64,000 nt of DNA, from assembly GCF_019578655.1 (NCBI RefSeq), contig NC_063258.1, positions 10,606,802 through 10,670,801 on the forward strand. The letters are read 5' to 3'. The position numbers and the translations under genes are program-made. The notes under the pieces are model-generated. The model did no database searches and had not been told where the DNA came from. It worked only from the letters and a program-made list of their open reading frames with translations. Source of the DNA: Ricinus communis (taxonomy: Eukaryota > Streptophyta > Magnoliopsida > Malpighiales > Euphorbiaceae). Below are positions 51,985-62,935 of this stretch, one piece after another (positions within the stretch are counted from its first letter, which is position 1; each line of letters begins with the position of its first letter).

Positions 51985-53470
51985 TGATAGTGCACATGTT
52001 TTCATGCTTGATTTTGAGTTATCTTTAGAGTAATTTATGTGTTTTTGTACTAGAATCACCCTATTTTTAGTTTTCTTTGTGTCTCAGGTCTTTTTCTAGG
52101 TACATCATCAAAGTTAGAGAGAAATCACGCCAGAGTCAGGAAGAAGTGGGCAAATCAAGCGCATTAGACTGTTCAACGCACCCTGCCAAAACGCCCGTGC
52201 TGAGGAGGACAGTCAGGGTCAGAGGGCATGCTGAAATGCCTTCCCTATGGTGATTTGAAGCAATTTGCAACATGGTTTTCGAGAGTGACACGACCTAGGA
52301 GCATCTCCGTGCTAAGGAGCATGGCCAAATTTAAGTCGTGCTAAAGAAGGCCAAATGTACACTTTTAGATCAACAGGAAGCATGGCCCAAATCTAGGTCG
52401 TGTTGGATCCCGAAATCAAAGTTAAAACAAAAGAAAAAGAAAGAAGAAAAAAAGGAAAAAAAGAGGAGAAGAAGAGAACTTTGGACTATTCAAGATAGAC
52501 CTTGAGAGCTAACTTCCAAACGATCAATAAGAGGAAAATGAAGATGAATTCTACTTCAACATCATCAAGATAGCCACTCTTGAGGATTAGATCGAAGATT
52601 CAAGGGAAGAAGAAAGAGATCTTGAGTTGTAGAGTGTGGATACAGAGTTATTCAAGAGGGGATAGCATCTTACCATTTGAGAAAAGAGTGTTCATGTTCT
52701 ATTCAATTCTTGTTTACTTTGTATTCAATTCCTATTTTAGTTTAATCATGAACATGTGTAACTAATTCTATCAAACCCATTTGTGGGCAATCTTTAGCCA
52801 TGCTAGGCTTGTTTTGTGCTTAAATGATTGGATTATTGATTTAAGATTGTAGTTTTGATTTAAGTATAAAATTTATTGTTTCTTCTTCATTGTTGAATCA
52901 ATTTGAGAACTCCTTTGTAATTGAGAAATTCAATTGAGTTTGGACAACTACTTGTGTGATTAGGTGATTTACATCCTAGAGATAAGTGTAATAGCTTACT
53001 GTAATAAGAACTAAACATTCTTATTAGCGATAATTTAGAGATTAATGCTATTTTAAAATTGATTGTTAGGAAGAGATTCCAACTTTAGATCGTTAGGATT
53101 AGGAATTGGTTAACTCAAGAGAGAAGCCAATTCATTCAAGAAATTATCCATAGATCACAATTCTTAATAAATTAATTCATAATTTATTGTTTGTAAGCCA
53201 GCTAGCTAAAGTGATCCCTAATTGGGTTAACTCATCTTATTATCCTTTCTCAACTTTCATTATCTTTGTTAAAATTTAGCTTTGAATTGCATTCTTAATT
53301 ATTTTTAGTTAATAATCTTCACCACCTTTTGATCGGTTAGATAATAGGAATAGCATAGCAGCAGTAGTTTCTCAGTTCCTGTGGGATACAATATTGACAC
53401 TTACCATAACTAGATTACATTCAATAGGTGCACTTGCCTGTAGATTGCTAGTCATGTTAGTGAGCCATCA
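51985..53470 (+). mobile_element. 5' LTR of plus-strand Athila-like element
   Basis: About 1.49 kb from TGATAGTGCACATG to GTGAGCCATCA, directly before a tRNA-Asp primer site. The start resembles LTR B (TGATGTGCATAG). U3 carries CG-rich CCGTGCT/TCGTGCT motifs (52,150-52,410), then a purine run of about 55 bp (52,420-52,480). The R/U5 part has GGAAGAGATTCCAACTTTAG and GTGGGATACAATATTGACAC, counterparts of LTR A/B boxes on the other strand. Confidence 0.75.
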
Positions 53471-53476
53471 AGTTTT

Positions 53477-53493
53477 TGGCGCTATTGCTGGGG
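53477..53493 (+). other. Degenerate tRNA-Asp primer binding site
   Basis: TGGCGCTATTGCTGGGG differs from TGGCGCCGTTGCCGGGG by three changes, all C-to-T or G-to-A. It lies six bases after the LTR end. Decay at CG sites fits methylation-driven mutation. Confidence 0.85.
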
Positions 53494-53630
53494 AGCTTGT
53501 TTTGAGAAATATTGAGAACTGTGTGTTTTTGTTAATTTAGCCATTTAATATTTAATATTTATTTGTTTTTTGTTCCATTTTATTCTTTTATTCATTTGTG
53601 TTGTTGGTTATTTGTTGTTTCAGGTAGTGT

Positions 53631-54890
53631 ATGACCAGGAGGTCCAATCCTGATCTAGTAGACCGTCTTCCAGAACCAGAGTGATCCCTCAGGCAATTGA
53701 GGAAGCGATTGAATGTAGAGGAAGAAGAGATTTAGGCTGGAAAAGTCGTACACGAGAGTGAGCTGAAAGACATTATAGTTGAGATGGCAGACGCCAATGA
53801 CAACAATGACAATAACCAAACAATGTATGATTTTGCGAAACCATCATTGGAGGGGATGTGAACATGTTTAACAAGACCGGCTGTTGCTGCCAATGATTTT
53901 GAAATAAAGCCTAATGTCATTCAGATGGTGCAGCAAACGATTCAGTTTGGAGGCTTGCCATATGAGAATCCTAATGCATATATAGCAAGTTTCTTAGAGA
54001 TTTATGATACCTTCAAGATTAATAGGACAACAGACGATGCAATTCATCTCTGCTTGGTCCCATTTTTCTTGAGGGATAGAACAAAGTGGTGACTACAATC
54101 ACTACCTCCTAACACTATCACTACCTACGATTCTATGGCAAAGAAATTTATGTTTAAGTACTTTCCTCCCTCTAAAATTGCTAAACTTAGAAATGACATC
54201 TTCTTTTGTGCAGTTTGACGATGAGTCGATGTACGACACTTGGAAGAGGTACAAGGACCTACTACGATGATTCCCACACTAGGGACACCAATCTGGTTCC
54301 AGGTACAAACTTTTTATAATGGTTTAAATTTGGCTACTAAGCAGATGGTAGATGCAGCTGCTGGTGGTTCTTTGAGTAGCAAGACACCAGAACAAGCCCA
54401 AAGCTTGATTGAGGAGATGGCAAAAAATAATTACCAATGGCACACTACTAGGAGCAGGATGGGACGTTAAGGGAGTGTACATGAGTTGGATGCCACTGCA
54501 GCCTTGGCAGCTTAAGTGGAGTTATTATTAAGAAACTTTATCAACTCCAGATGCCTGTCCAAGCAGCTCAAGCAAGCTCTGAGTTTTATGGTGGCCCATA
54601 TTACAGTAGTAACTGTATATTATGAGGTATGTTTGCCTCCTCTTCTTCATCTAATCACGAACAGGTGGACTATAAAAGAAGTTAGCCTAGGTAGCATAAT
54701 AATCCGTACAGAAACACCTATAATCCAGGATGGAGAAATCATCCGAGCTTCGGATGGAGGAACAACAACAACCAGGGGCCATCAGGGTTTCAGCAACTAC
54801 ATCAGCAACCGTAATAATCTGTTCTCCCGCCTTAGTCTTCTCAAACTCAAGAGAAAAATCTTAACTTATAGGAGGTAATGATGAAGTTTG
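53631..54890 (+). pseudogene. Gag of plus-strand Athila-like element, broken
   Basis: Probable start ATG 53631 (MTRRSNPDLVDRLPEPE then a stop), preceded by TTGTTGTTTCAG. Core: RPAVAANDFEIKPNVIQMVQ, QFGGLPYENPNAYIASFLEI and FKYFPPSKIAKLRNDI (53,880-54,210), a stop in TKW, a frameshift near 54,215, then FYNGLNLATKQMVDAAAGGSLSSKTPEQA (54,310-54,400). The C-terminal part in shifted frames has YNPGWRNHPSFGWRNNN (about 54,715-54,765). No intact zinc knuckle found. Same gag type as 15471-16644. Confidence 0.82.
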
Positions 54891-56098
54891 TGTCCGCTTC
54901 GGAGACCAGATTCTAGTAAAGGGACGCAGCTCTTAGAAATCATTAGGCCTCCATTCAAAACTTGAAGAATCAGATGGGCCAGATTTCTAAGATGATGACT
55001 AAAAGGTAGCTAGGGACTTTGCCCAGTAATACGGAGTCCAACTCGAGAAAGCACGTAAAGGCTATCACTTTACTATCAAGTAAGCAACTATCTAGTTCTA
55101 TTCCTATTTCTGATGATGATGTTGTGTAGGAAGATTTGGATAGGAAAGATGGAGATAGCAAGGTGATGGAGCTAGAGAAGATAGAGCGCAAGAAGAAGAG
55201 TCCTCTGAGGGAATACCAGCCCCTGATCTCATATCCTGCCAGGTTGAAGCAGGAGAAAGTGGATCAGCAGTTCGGTAAGTTTCTTGACTTGTTTAAACAA
55301 CTGCGAATTAACTTACCTGTTATTGAAGCTATTTTGTAGATGCCCAGGTATATGAAGTTCTTAAAGGAAATACTTAGCAATAATAGGAAGTTAGAGGACT
55401 TAGTGATCGTGACCCTAAATGAGGAGTGTTCAGCTATACTTCAGGATAAGTTTCCAGAGAAGAAGCATGATCCAGGGAGTTTTACTATCCCTTGTGTGAT
55501 TGGTGATTTGACAATTAGCAATTCTTTAGTGGACTTAGGAGCTAGGATTAATTTAATGCCTTATAGTTTGTTTACCAAGTTAAGGCTAGGTAAGATGAAA
55601 CCTACTAGGATGAGCATACAGTTCGTTAATAGGACTGTTAAGTATCCTAGGGGTATTGTGGAGGATGTACTTGTTAAGGTTAACAAATTTATATTCCCTA
55701 TTGACTTTGTGATCATGGACATGGATGGTGAAAGTAACGTACCTCTAATTCTAGGTTGACCTTTCCTTGCAACGTCTAAGGCTATTATAGATGTTTATGA
55801 TGGGAAGCTTGAACTTAGGTTAGGGGATGAAATTATCACTTTTGATTTGAATAATTCTATGAGACAGTCCATAGATCATGACGATACTATATTTTTTATT
55901 GATTTACTTGATGATGTTATTAATACACAGTTGCATGAAATATTGCTTGATGATCCCTTACAAGTTACCTTGCAGGCAGAGGATGAGCATGAGCTATCCA
56001 ATGAAAGTGTGGTGGAGCAGCTTGCATTTTTGTTAGCTATTGAACCAAGTAAGAATACTAATAAGTTTGTTGAGATTGACAAGGTAGGTGTGTAGAAA
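54891..56098 (+). pseudogene. Protease region of plus-strand Athila-like element
   Basis: Frames: KHVKAITL-like then ERKKKSPLREYQPLISYPARLKQEKVDQQFGKFLDLFKQLRINLPVIEAI (55,136-55,336), a stop (TAG for CAG), then MPRYMKFLKEILSNNRKLED, DPGSFTIPCVIGDLTISNSLVDLGARINLMPYSLFTKL (protease active site D-L-G-A) and FVIMDMDGESNVPLILG, stop in GRPFL (55,757). A following acidic frame (55847-56095) is the post-protease linker. Confidence 0.85.
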
Positions 56099-57300
56099 TT
56101 GAGGCTATCACTTGAGGAACCACCAGTCCTTGAGATGAAAGAGCTCCTAAAGCACCTCAATTATGCATATCTGGATGAGGATAAGAAGTTGCCTTTCATC
56201 CTAGCAGCAAAGTTGACACCCGAAGAGAGGGAGATGACTTTGGCCTCTCTTAGGAAGTACCAGAAGGCGTTTGCTTGGAAAATTGCTGACATTCCTGGGA
56301 TTAGTCCTAGCTACTGCTCGCACAAGATCCTTATGGAGGATAGTTACAGCCAAGTTGTGCAACCATAGTGTAGACTGAACCCGAACATGAAGGAAGTGGT
56401 TAAAAGGAGGTAATTTAACTTCTTGATGCAGCTTTGATTTACCCTATATCTGATAGTTCCTGTGTTAGTCCTGTGCAGGTAGTTCCTAAAAAGGGAGGTA
56501 TGATCGTGGTTAAAAATGTGAAGGACGAGCTTATACCCGACTTTGTAGAAAACGATTGAGCTTTCGAATGTGTATAGATTACGGGAGGCTAAATGATGCT
56601 ACTTGAAAGGACCATTTTCCCCTTCCTTTTATTGACCAAATGTTGGAAAGGTTGTTTGGGCATATGTTTTATTATTTTCTAGATGGTTTTTTGGGTTACT
56701 TCCATATTTCCATTACACTTGAAGACTAGGAGAAGACAACCTTTACATGCCTGTATGGTATGTTTGCTTATATGAGGATGCCATTCGAATTGTGCAATGC
56801 ACCTTCTACTTTTCAAAGGTCTATAATGGTGATCTTCCATGATATGGTTAAGGAGTCCATAGAGGTCTTTATGGATGACTTTTATGTATTTGGTAACTCT
56901 TTTACTTACTGTTTACATAATCTATAATGCATGCTTGAGCGTTGTGTGGACGCTAACCTAGTCCTTAATTGGGAAAAGTGTCATTTTATGGTTAGGAAAG
57001 GTATAGTGTTGAGACACAAAGTTTCGCATGAGGGGATGGAGGTCGATAGGGCCAAGGTGGATACTATTGCTAAATTACTCCTACCTAGTTTAGTTAAGGC
57101 TGTTAGGAGTTTCTTAGGTCATGCAGGTTTCTATAGGAGGTCTATTAAGGTCTTCTATCAGATTGCTAGACCTTTAACTCAATTACTAGTAAAGGATGCT
57201 CCTTTCGTATTTTCTGATGATTGTTTGCATGCTTTTCAATTGTTGAAGGAGAAACTAACAATAGCCCTGATTATGGTCTTACCTAATTAGGAGTTGCCAT
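56099..57300 (+). pseudogene. Reverse transcriptase of plus-strand Athila-like element
   Basis: Linker EEPPVLEMKELLKHLNYAYLDEDKKLPFILAAKL and AFAWKIADIPGISPSYCSHKILMED (56,100-56,340), a broken fingers region with VVPKKGG-like coding (56,480), and DYGRLNDAT-KDHFPLPFIDQMLERLFG (56,575-56,665). Then EKTTFTCLYGMFAYMRMPFELCNAPSTFQRS, active site VFMDDFYVFG with both aspartates (56,866-56,890), and the thumb, open at 56931-57290 (LNWEKCHFMVRKGIVL, VRSFLGHAGFYRRSIKVF). At least five stops. Confidence 0.85.
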
Positions 57301-57890
57301 TTGAGCTTATATGTAGTGCTAGTGATTTTGCAGAGCTAGTGTTTTAGGACAGAGGAGAAATAAGAAGTTCTAACCAATTTACTATGCTAGCAAGACATTG
57401 ACTGATGACCAGGAGCACTACACCACCACTGAAAAGGAGCTTTTAGCTATTGTTTTTGCATTTGACAAGTTCAGATCTTATTTAGTGCTATCAAAACTGT
57501 GAGCTACATGGACCATTTCGTACTTAGGTACTTGTTTAGCAAGAATAATGCAAAGCCTAGACTTATTCGTTGGATTCTATTGTTACAGGAGTTTGATATT
57601 GAGATCAAGGATAAGAAAGGTGCTGAGAACATAGTAGTAGACCACCTTTCTAGCTTAAAAACCCGACTTTAGAGGCACTTGATGAGAGTGCAATTGATGA
57701 CAATTTTTTGGATGAATTCCTATGCTCAGTTCAGGTTAATTTTGATATCCCTTGGTTTTTTGATTTTGCAAACTATCTAGTTGTTGAAGTCCTTCCAAAG
57801 GGTATGACATTTCAGCAAAAGAAGAAATTATTTTCTGAATTGAAATACTACATTTGGGAGGACCTTTTCTTGTTCAGAGTTTGCGCATAT
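57301..57890 (+). pseudogene. RNase H of plus-strand Athila-like element
   Basis: LPFELICSASDFA: the first catalytic Asp of xCDAS is a Ser here. Then [35 protein letters not shown] (TEKELL Glu kept), a frameshift, [20 protein letters not shown] and [11 protein letters not shown] (57,600-57,650). Frame 57708-57893 continues the tether (QVNFDIPWFFDFANYLVVEVLPKGMT). Confidence 0.8.
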
Positions 57891-58975
57891 TGAGTGGCGA
57901 TATGTACATGGGAAGGAGATCCTCCAGATTTTAAGGCATTGCCATGAAGGACCAACAGGAGGTCATCAAGCTGCAAATCACATAGCTAGGAAGGTGCTAG
58001 ACTCTATTCGATGATCTTTAGGGATGCTAGAGCATTTTTCCAGTTTTGTGATGCATGCGTACATCTGAATCGAATTTTTAATGTTTGGGGCATCGACTTC
58101 ATGCGACCTTTCCTTTCTTCCTATGGCAATAAATACATCTTGGTTGCTGTTGAGCACTTTTCAAAGTGGGCTGAAGCACAAGCTTTTCCCATTGATGATG
58201 CTAGGGTAGTTATAGGATGCCACAAAAGACTGTTTGCTAGGTTCAGGACACCTAGAGCTCTTATTAGTGATAGGGGGACTCATTTTCATAATGCCCAGTT
58301 CGAAAAGGTTCTTAAACGCTATGGTGTATCATACAGGTTTTCCACACCCTATCACCCAAAAACCAGTAGGCAAGTGGAGGTTACTAAAAGGGGTTTGAAA
58401 TGGATTTTAGAGTAAACTGTAAGAGTGAGTAGGAAGGACTAGGCGGAGAAGCTAGTTGATGCCTTATGGGAATTTAGGATGGCTTATCATACTTCAACTT
58501 GTTTTACACCATATAGGGTAGTTTATAGGAAAGCATGCCATTTGCTTGTTAAACTTATGCATAAAGCAATGTGGGCTTTGAAAACTTGCAATTTTGATAT
58601 TGATAATGCAGGTAAAAATAGACAGTGGCAGCTTAACAAGTTGGAAGAGTGGCGTAACCAAGCATATGGCAACTCCTTAATCTACAAGGAGCATACTAAG
58701 AAGTGGCATGACAAGAGGCTAAGGAGCACTAAGGAGTTCCAAGTTGGGCATAGTGTTTTATTATATAACTCACAACTCTAGCTCTTTCCTGGGAAGCTAA
58801 AGAGCCGTTGGTCAGGACCGCTCACCGTCCAATAAGTTTTCCCATATGGCACAGTGGAATTGCACCATCAAGAGAAGGGAAACCTCAAGGTCAATAGGCA
58901 AAGGTTGAAGCATTACTATGGTGACTCACTAGAGCTCGAGGAGCGAGTCAACCTTGTATTGCATCAACAAGAGTA
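57891..58975 (+). pseudogene. Integrase of plus-strand Athila-like element
   Basis: Zinc module: HCHEGPTGGHQAANH (57,940-57,985) and FCDAC (58,044). Core: VWGIDFMRPFLSSYGNKY (first Asp), [15 protein letters not shown] (second Asp), PKTSRQVEVTKRGLKWILE (Glu), then stops. FTPYRVVYRKACHLLV, a frame 58479-58781 (GKNRQWQLNKLEEWRNQAY, KRLRSTKEFQVGHSVLLYNSQL) and the C-terminal domain GKLKSRWSGPLTVQ, FPYGTVELHHQEKG, VNRQRLKHYYGD, ending about 58,975. All three catalytic acids are retained, in pieces. Confidence 0.87.
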
Positions 58976-59300
58976 GCTCAAGCATTATGGGTCGGGGAAA
59001 AAAAGAAGCGCTTTTGGGAGGCACCCGAATTTTTATTTTATGTTTTTTAAACATTTTAATCATTATTTTTCAGACATTGTTATTTCTAGTTTAGTCTTCA
59101 TTTTCCTTTAATTTTTTAAAGTTTTATATGCCATTTGAGTGTTTAGAAATATGTCGAAGGTAACTTGAATGTTTGACTGTTGAAAATTGTAGGAAATTAC
59201 ATGTTAAAAACTGCCTGAAATGAATTCTGAGTTTTAGCATGGTCTTGGAGGTTCAACACCCATTCTTTTGGGAGGCTTGTTGAGAGAAACATGTAATTGC
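58976..59300 (+). other. Spacer after pol, no coding seen
   Basis: AT-rich, with GGGAAAAAAAGAAGCGCTTT (58,994-59,013), TTTTATTTTATGTTTTTTAAAC, and the GGTCTTGGAGGTTCAACACC start of the CG-rich block. I see no ORF or repeat unit here. Confidence 0.5.
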
Positions 59301-59570
59301 AGCACGTCTTCCGAGAGTAACACGGTTTGTGGACACGACCATGTCAGACAACACGCCTGTGTTGAGGACACACAAACCGTGTTGAGTTTAAATGAGAATT
59401 CAACATGTCTTTCGAGAATAACACGTGTTGTGGACACGACCGTGTAAGATAACACGCTCGTGTTTAGGACACACAACCGTGTTGGTAGAGAAAATGGACT
59501 TCAGCACGTCTTCCGCGGTTAACACGTGCTGGGAAGACTAGCTGTGATGGTCACACAAGCGTGCTAGCCT
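59301..59570 (+). repeat. 101-bp CG-rich tandem repeat, about 2.7 units
   Basis: AGCACGTCTT (59301), AACATGTCTT (59402) and AGCACGTCTT (59503) mark unit starts 101 bp apart. Each unit holds ACACG(G/T)...GACACGACC...AACACGC...GGACACACAA-CCGTGTT. In unit 1, AACACGGTTTGTG (59319-59331) pairs perfectly with CACAAACCGTGTT (59371-59383), a 13-bp stem. It lies just upstream of a TATA box. Confidence 0.8.
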
Positions 59571-59573
59571 CAG

Positions 59574-59605
59574 CATCTATATAAGCCACGCCATATTGCA
59601 GGTAG
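59574..59605 (+). promoter_or_regulatory. Internal TATA-type promoter upstream of ORF1
   Basis: TATATAA at 59578-59584, within CTATATAAGCCACGCC, directly after the CG-rich repeats, followed by a pyrimidine-rich leader (CTCTCCTCTCTCTTCACACA at about 59,617). The same order (CG-rich motifs, TATA, pyrimidine leader) occurs in the U3 of the Athila-type LTRs here. It is therefore a plausible promoter for the downstream ORF, or a captured piece of U3. Not proven. Confidence 0.45.
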
Positions 59606-60173
59606 CAAAATTTTCGCTCTCCTCTCTCTTCACACATATAGACCGATATCCTCTCCCTCTTTTCCTTCAATTTTCAAGAAGTTTTCAAGTTTCTTCCTTA
59701 ACTTTGTTCAATACTCCATTTTAGTATGTGATTTTACTCTTTTCTTTAATTTAATCAATTATTTCTAAAAAAATTTGTATTCTCTTTGTTAATCTTGTTA
59801 TTTCATTAAATTTATCACTTTTGTTACATTTTATTTATTGCTTCGTTCAATTTCTTATTTTTATTTTAATGTTGATTTGATGTTATTGTTTATTTTTCTT
59901 TATTAGTTAGTATTATTTATATTTTTTATTTCTTTTTATTCTGCATTGCATTGCTCGATTACTGCTGTTTTGATATTTGAACTTGCTGAATTGCGAGCTG
60001 GTTTGGTGAATTAGCTATTACGCTGCAGAATTGGAAATTAACTAATGCAAGTGTGTTGAAAATATGTTAAATTGTTGTTGTGTTGCTATTAAACTTTTGC
60101 TGTTATTGGAATGATTGTCTCTTTAGTGCAAGAATTATTGTTTTAGCAAGAGTTTTGATAAATTTTCATGCAG
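59602..60173 (+). other. Possible intron / leader before ORF1
   Basis: A candidate donor (CAGGTAGCA, GT at 59602) and a strong acceptor (TTTTCATGCAG, ending 60173) bracket 572 bp of very T-rich, stop-filled sequence, typical of plant introns. The ORF1 ATG lies six bases beyond the acceptor. Inference from consensus only. Confidence 0.4.
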
Positions 60174-60178
60174 GAACC

Positions 60179-61680
60179 ATGGTGGAGCGGTGTGAGAGAC
60201 CTCGGAAGGTGGGTGTCTCCAAGAGAAGGCATTCAAACCCAATTAACCCACCTGCACCACCTGCGCCTGCACCTCGAGCACCTACACCTCGACCACCAGC
60301 CCTTAGAGCTCCAGCTCCACCTCCAATTCCCGCACGGCATAGACTTTTACAGTTTCAAAGCCACACTCACGAGGCTTGTTACCACCAGCTGCGGTACAGG
60401 TAGTTAGGCTGTGGGAGATGCATCGACTGGCAAGCATTGGAGACAGTTGGCATAGCTATTGAGGTTCGAGAGTTACTTCAGACTCCACCTTTTGAGGCCT
60501 TCTACGGCATTGTGGAGCCCACTTACAGGGAGCTCACACCTGAGTTTGCCTCTACTTTCTTCCTTCAGACACAGATCAGGGACTGGTTGCAGCTAGAAGC
60601 CATTTCATTTTGGTTGGGGGGCAGACTGGCATGATGAGTATTCCCCAGTTTGGTGTTGCACTTGACCTCTATGACCAGGCGACCATAGAGTCAGATGATT
60701 TCAGAGGTTCCTTATACAATCTGAGAGTTTCTTTTGACAAGGCCTGGGTGACCATCTTAGAAGGGGACGAGCCTTCCTACCTGACCAAGTCTAAGGTGTC
60801 CAGCCTCTCTGATAGCTTACGGTATCTTCACTGCCTGCTCGCATATACATTGACAGGGCGAGGGGACAGTCTTGGAGTGGTCACCTAGCCTGATGTATTC
60901 TATTTATGGGCCCTGCATGAGATGAGGAGGGTGCACATGGGGTATGTGTTAGCTCATCAGTGCAAGACTGTTACTGGGGACCCGAAGAAGACTTGGATCT
61001 GTTTCGGACCTTGTGTGACTAGGATTGCTAGGAGGATGGAGCTACTAGATAGAGCTCTGCTGGATGAGTTGATGCTTGTGGGCGAGATGACCCCTGCTGG
61101 CCTCTCTACTATGCAGCATATGAGGATGATCACCCGGAGGATAGGGCCCCTAGGGCCAGAGTACAAACTTATTCAGTTGATAGCCCGGGCAGCTCAGAAG
61201 GAGCAGGGGGAGCACCCCAAACCTGTAGATATTCTTGGCTCCTCCCTACCTTCATCCTCATCAGCTCCTTGGCCATCTCTTGTGCAGATTGATGAGCTGA
61301 CTGTGAAATTTGATAAGATCATCGACATACAGTAATAGCACACAGATAGGTTCGACAGGTTTGAGCAAGAGATTAGAGCGTAGTTCCAGCATTTTGATGC
61401 TAGGCAGAGGCAGATTCTAGATTTGCTATATAGGGAGTTGGCCCAGGGAGACAGGATAGAGGCAACCTTGCAGCAGAATAGGATGGATGATTTTGACTTT
61501 GCTGATTTTGGCAAATATTTTCCACCTCCAGCAGCCAATGATGCACCTTCTCCAGCAGCCCCACCTCCACCACCTTCGCCACCACCACCAACCTAGCAGG
61601 ATGAGTATGACAGTATCTCTTTTCCTTTTTTGTGTACTTAATATGTTGCTTCCTAATTCTTTTATACGCCACAGATAGTC
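60179..61680 (+). pseudogene. ATHILA ORF-1-like protein gene downstream of pol, broken
   Basis: Start ATG 60179 in good context (ACCATGG): MVERCERPRKVGVSKRRH, then a Pro/Ala-rich linker (PAPPAPAPRAPTPRPP), frameshift near 60,330. Then RELLQTPPFEAFYGIVEPTYRELTPEFASTF (60,470-60,570), SIPQFGVALDLYDQATIESDDFRGS (60,640), LRYLHCLLAYTLTGRGDSLGVVT (60,820-60,885), stop, LWALHEMRRVHMGYVLAHQCKTVTG, WICFGPCVTRIARRMELL (to about 61,050), a C-terminal coiled region (RFDRFEQEIRA...RQRQILDLLYREL) and a Pro-rich tail to 61,594. The LTGRGDSxGVVT and GPCVTRIAR blocks recall the ATHILA ORF-1 family. Function unknown; no signal peptide or membrane span seen. Confidence 0.7.
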
Positions 61681-61684
61681 TGTC

Positions 61685-61702
61685 CTTCAAATGTGGGGTG
61701 GG
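61685..61702 (+). other. Polypurine-tract-like motif after ORF1
   Basis: TTCAAATGTGGGGTGGGT matches the GTGTGGGGTGGT motif on the other strand at 49185-49221. No LTR follows; about 1 kb of non-coding sequence does. Confidence 0.6.
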
Positions 61703-62697
61703 TAAGCCATTGTTTTGGATTTTATTTTTCTTATATTTTCTGATTGTTATATAATGTATTATTAATGATATTAGCTTTTTGTTTATCTTCGAAAGATTGA
61801 TAGTTATGATTTTGAGCATGAGATTTTTCCTCATTGTTTGTTGCTTTTAGAATATTATTGAGCAATTTTTAATTTATCATAGTGGCTGGGTTAAACAAGT
61901 GTTACTTTACCATTTTTTAAGTCAGATAATTTGAATTTGACTAGTTGTTCTGTTTTGTATATGAATTGATTAAATGACGATTTGATTAATGGTATTTGGA
62001 CACCTTTTTGCAAATCTACACACTTAAATTGTGAGTTTTTGAACCTAATTGAGCATACATCACAAATGCTCATTTTTCCATATTTGAGTGTGCATTGTAC
62101 TCTTCTTCTTTCTAGAGCTTGCTCGGTAATACTTGTTGAGGTCACATGAATAATCAAATGTTATAAAATGATAAGGGCACTTAGTATTCACCCTTGTAGC
62201 CAAAAGCCAACCGGTAAATATTTTCCATTAGTTAGCCAAGTTTGAGCCTATTCACTTTCTTCATTTTTATCATTTTTATTTTATCATCACACTTTGTTAA
62301 GCCTTTCATCGGTTGATCCCTATCCTATTTCTGGAATTTTCTCAATGTGTTCATTGAGTTGTTGGATAAAATCTTGATTTTATGAGTACTTTGAATTCAC
62401 TAAGTCCCTCAAAAATTTAGTTTAGATGCTCCCTTCAATCCAAAATAAAAATCTATTGCTTAAAAAAAGTACTTAATTCAATATTCATTCATTCTTCACC
62501 TTTTGAGCATCTTGTTTTAGATATTTTGGAACTATAGTGAATTTGATTACCTTTGTTTTTCATTTAGTCCTTTTTGAGCTGACATTGGAGGGAAGGCATT
62601 GCAAAAAATCCAGAAATTATTTACACCTCATTCCCAAATTTCCATACCTATACATAAGCCCCATTTCAACCCTTCTAAAAACCCTTTGATTGTGATG
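61703..62697 (+). other. 3' non-coding region of plus-strand Athila-like element, truncated
   Basis: Collinear with the minus-strand region 47,709-49,184: GGCTGGGTTAAACAAGTGTTA (61,884), TTTTCCATTAGTTAGCCAAG (62,222), CATAAGCCCCATTTCAACCC and AAACCCTTTGATTG (62,654-62,690). It stops at about 62,697 where the minisatellite begins, so the true PPT and 3' LTR of this element are lost. An 88-codon minus frame here has no domain. Confidence 0.65.
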
Positions 62698-62925
62698 CTT
62701 GATTGTTTGAATCCTAGTTAGATTAGGATTCCCAATGTCACTTGAATTCTTGATGTCATTTAGACTCCTAATATCATTAGGACTCCTTGTTGGAGTAGAA
62801 CTCCTAGTTAGAGCAGAACTCCTAGTCAAAGTAGGACTCCTTGTCAAAATATGATTCTTTCAACTAGTAGGATTTGCATCATTAGGATTCCTTATTGGAG
62901 TAGGATTTCTTGTGCTAGATGGGTT
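62698..62925 (-). repeat. 18-bp minisatellite array (array 6) with LTRm 5' end
   Basis: Minus strand begins near TGATAAGAACCCATCTAGC (about 62,931), then about eleven 18-bp units, then GATTCAAACAATCAAGCATC against the Athila fragment. Only the 5' part of the LTR remains. The minus frame reads (T/S)RSPTLTRS-type repeats. Confidence 0.75.
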
Positions 62926-62935
62926 CTTATCATTC

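Noticed and set aside
59234..59476. 80-codon minus frame over the 101-bp repeats
   Set aside because: The period is not a multiple of three and the frame has no homologous pattern in each unit; it is a chance opening in CG-rich sequence.
59574..60173. The 59.3-60.2 kb block as an inserted solo LTR
   Set aside because: It has TATA and U3-like repeats but I find no TGAT...ATCA ends or target duplication, and it lies between pol and ORF1 where such a block may be native.
60080..60403. Pro-rich frame starting upstream of ATG 60179, suggesting a longer N-terminus
   Set aside because: The upstream part is T-rich and intron-like; the ATG at 60179 has the better context and begins where protein-like sequence starts.
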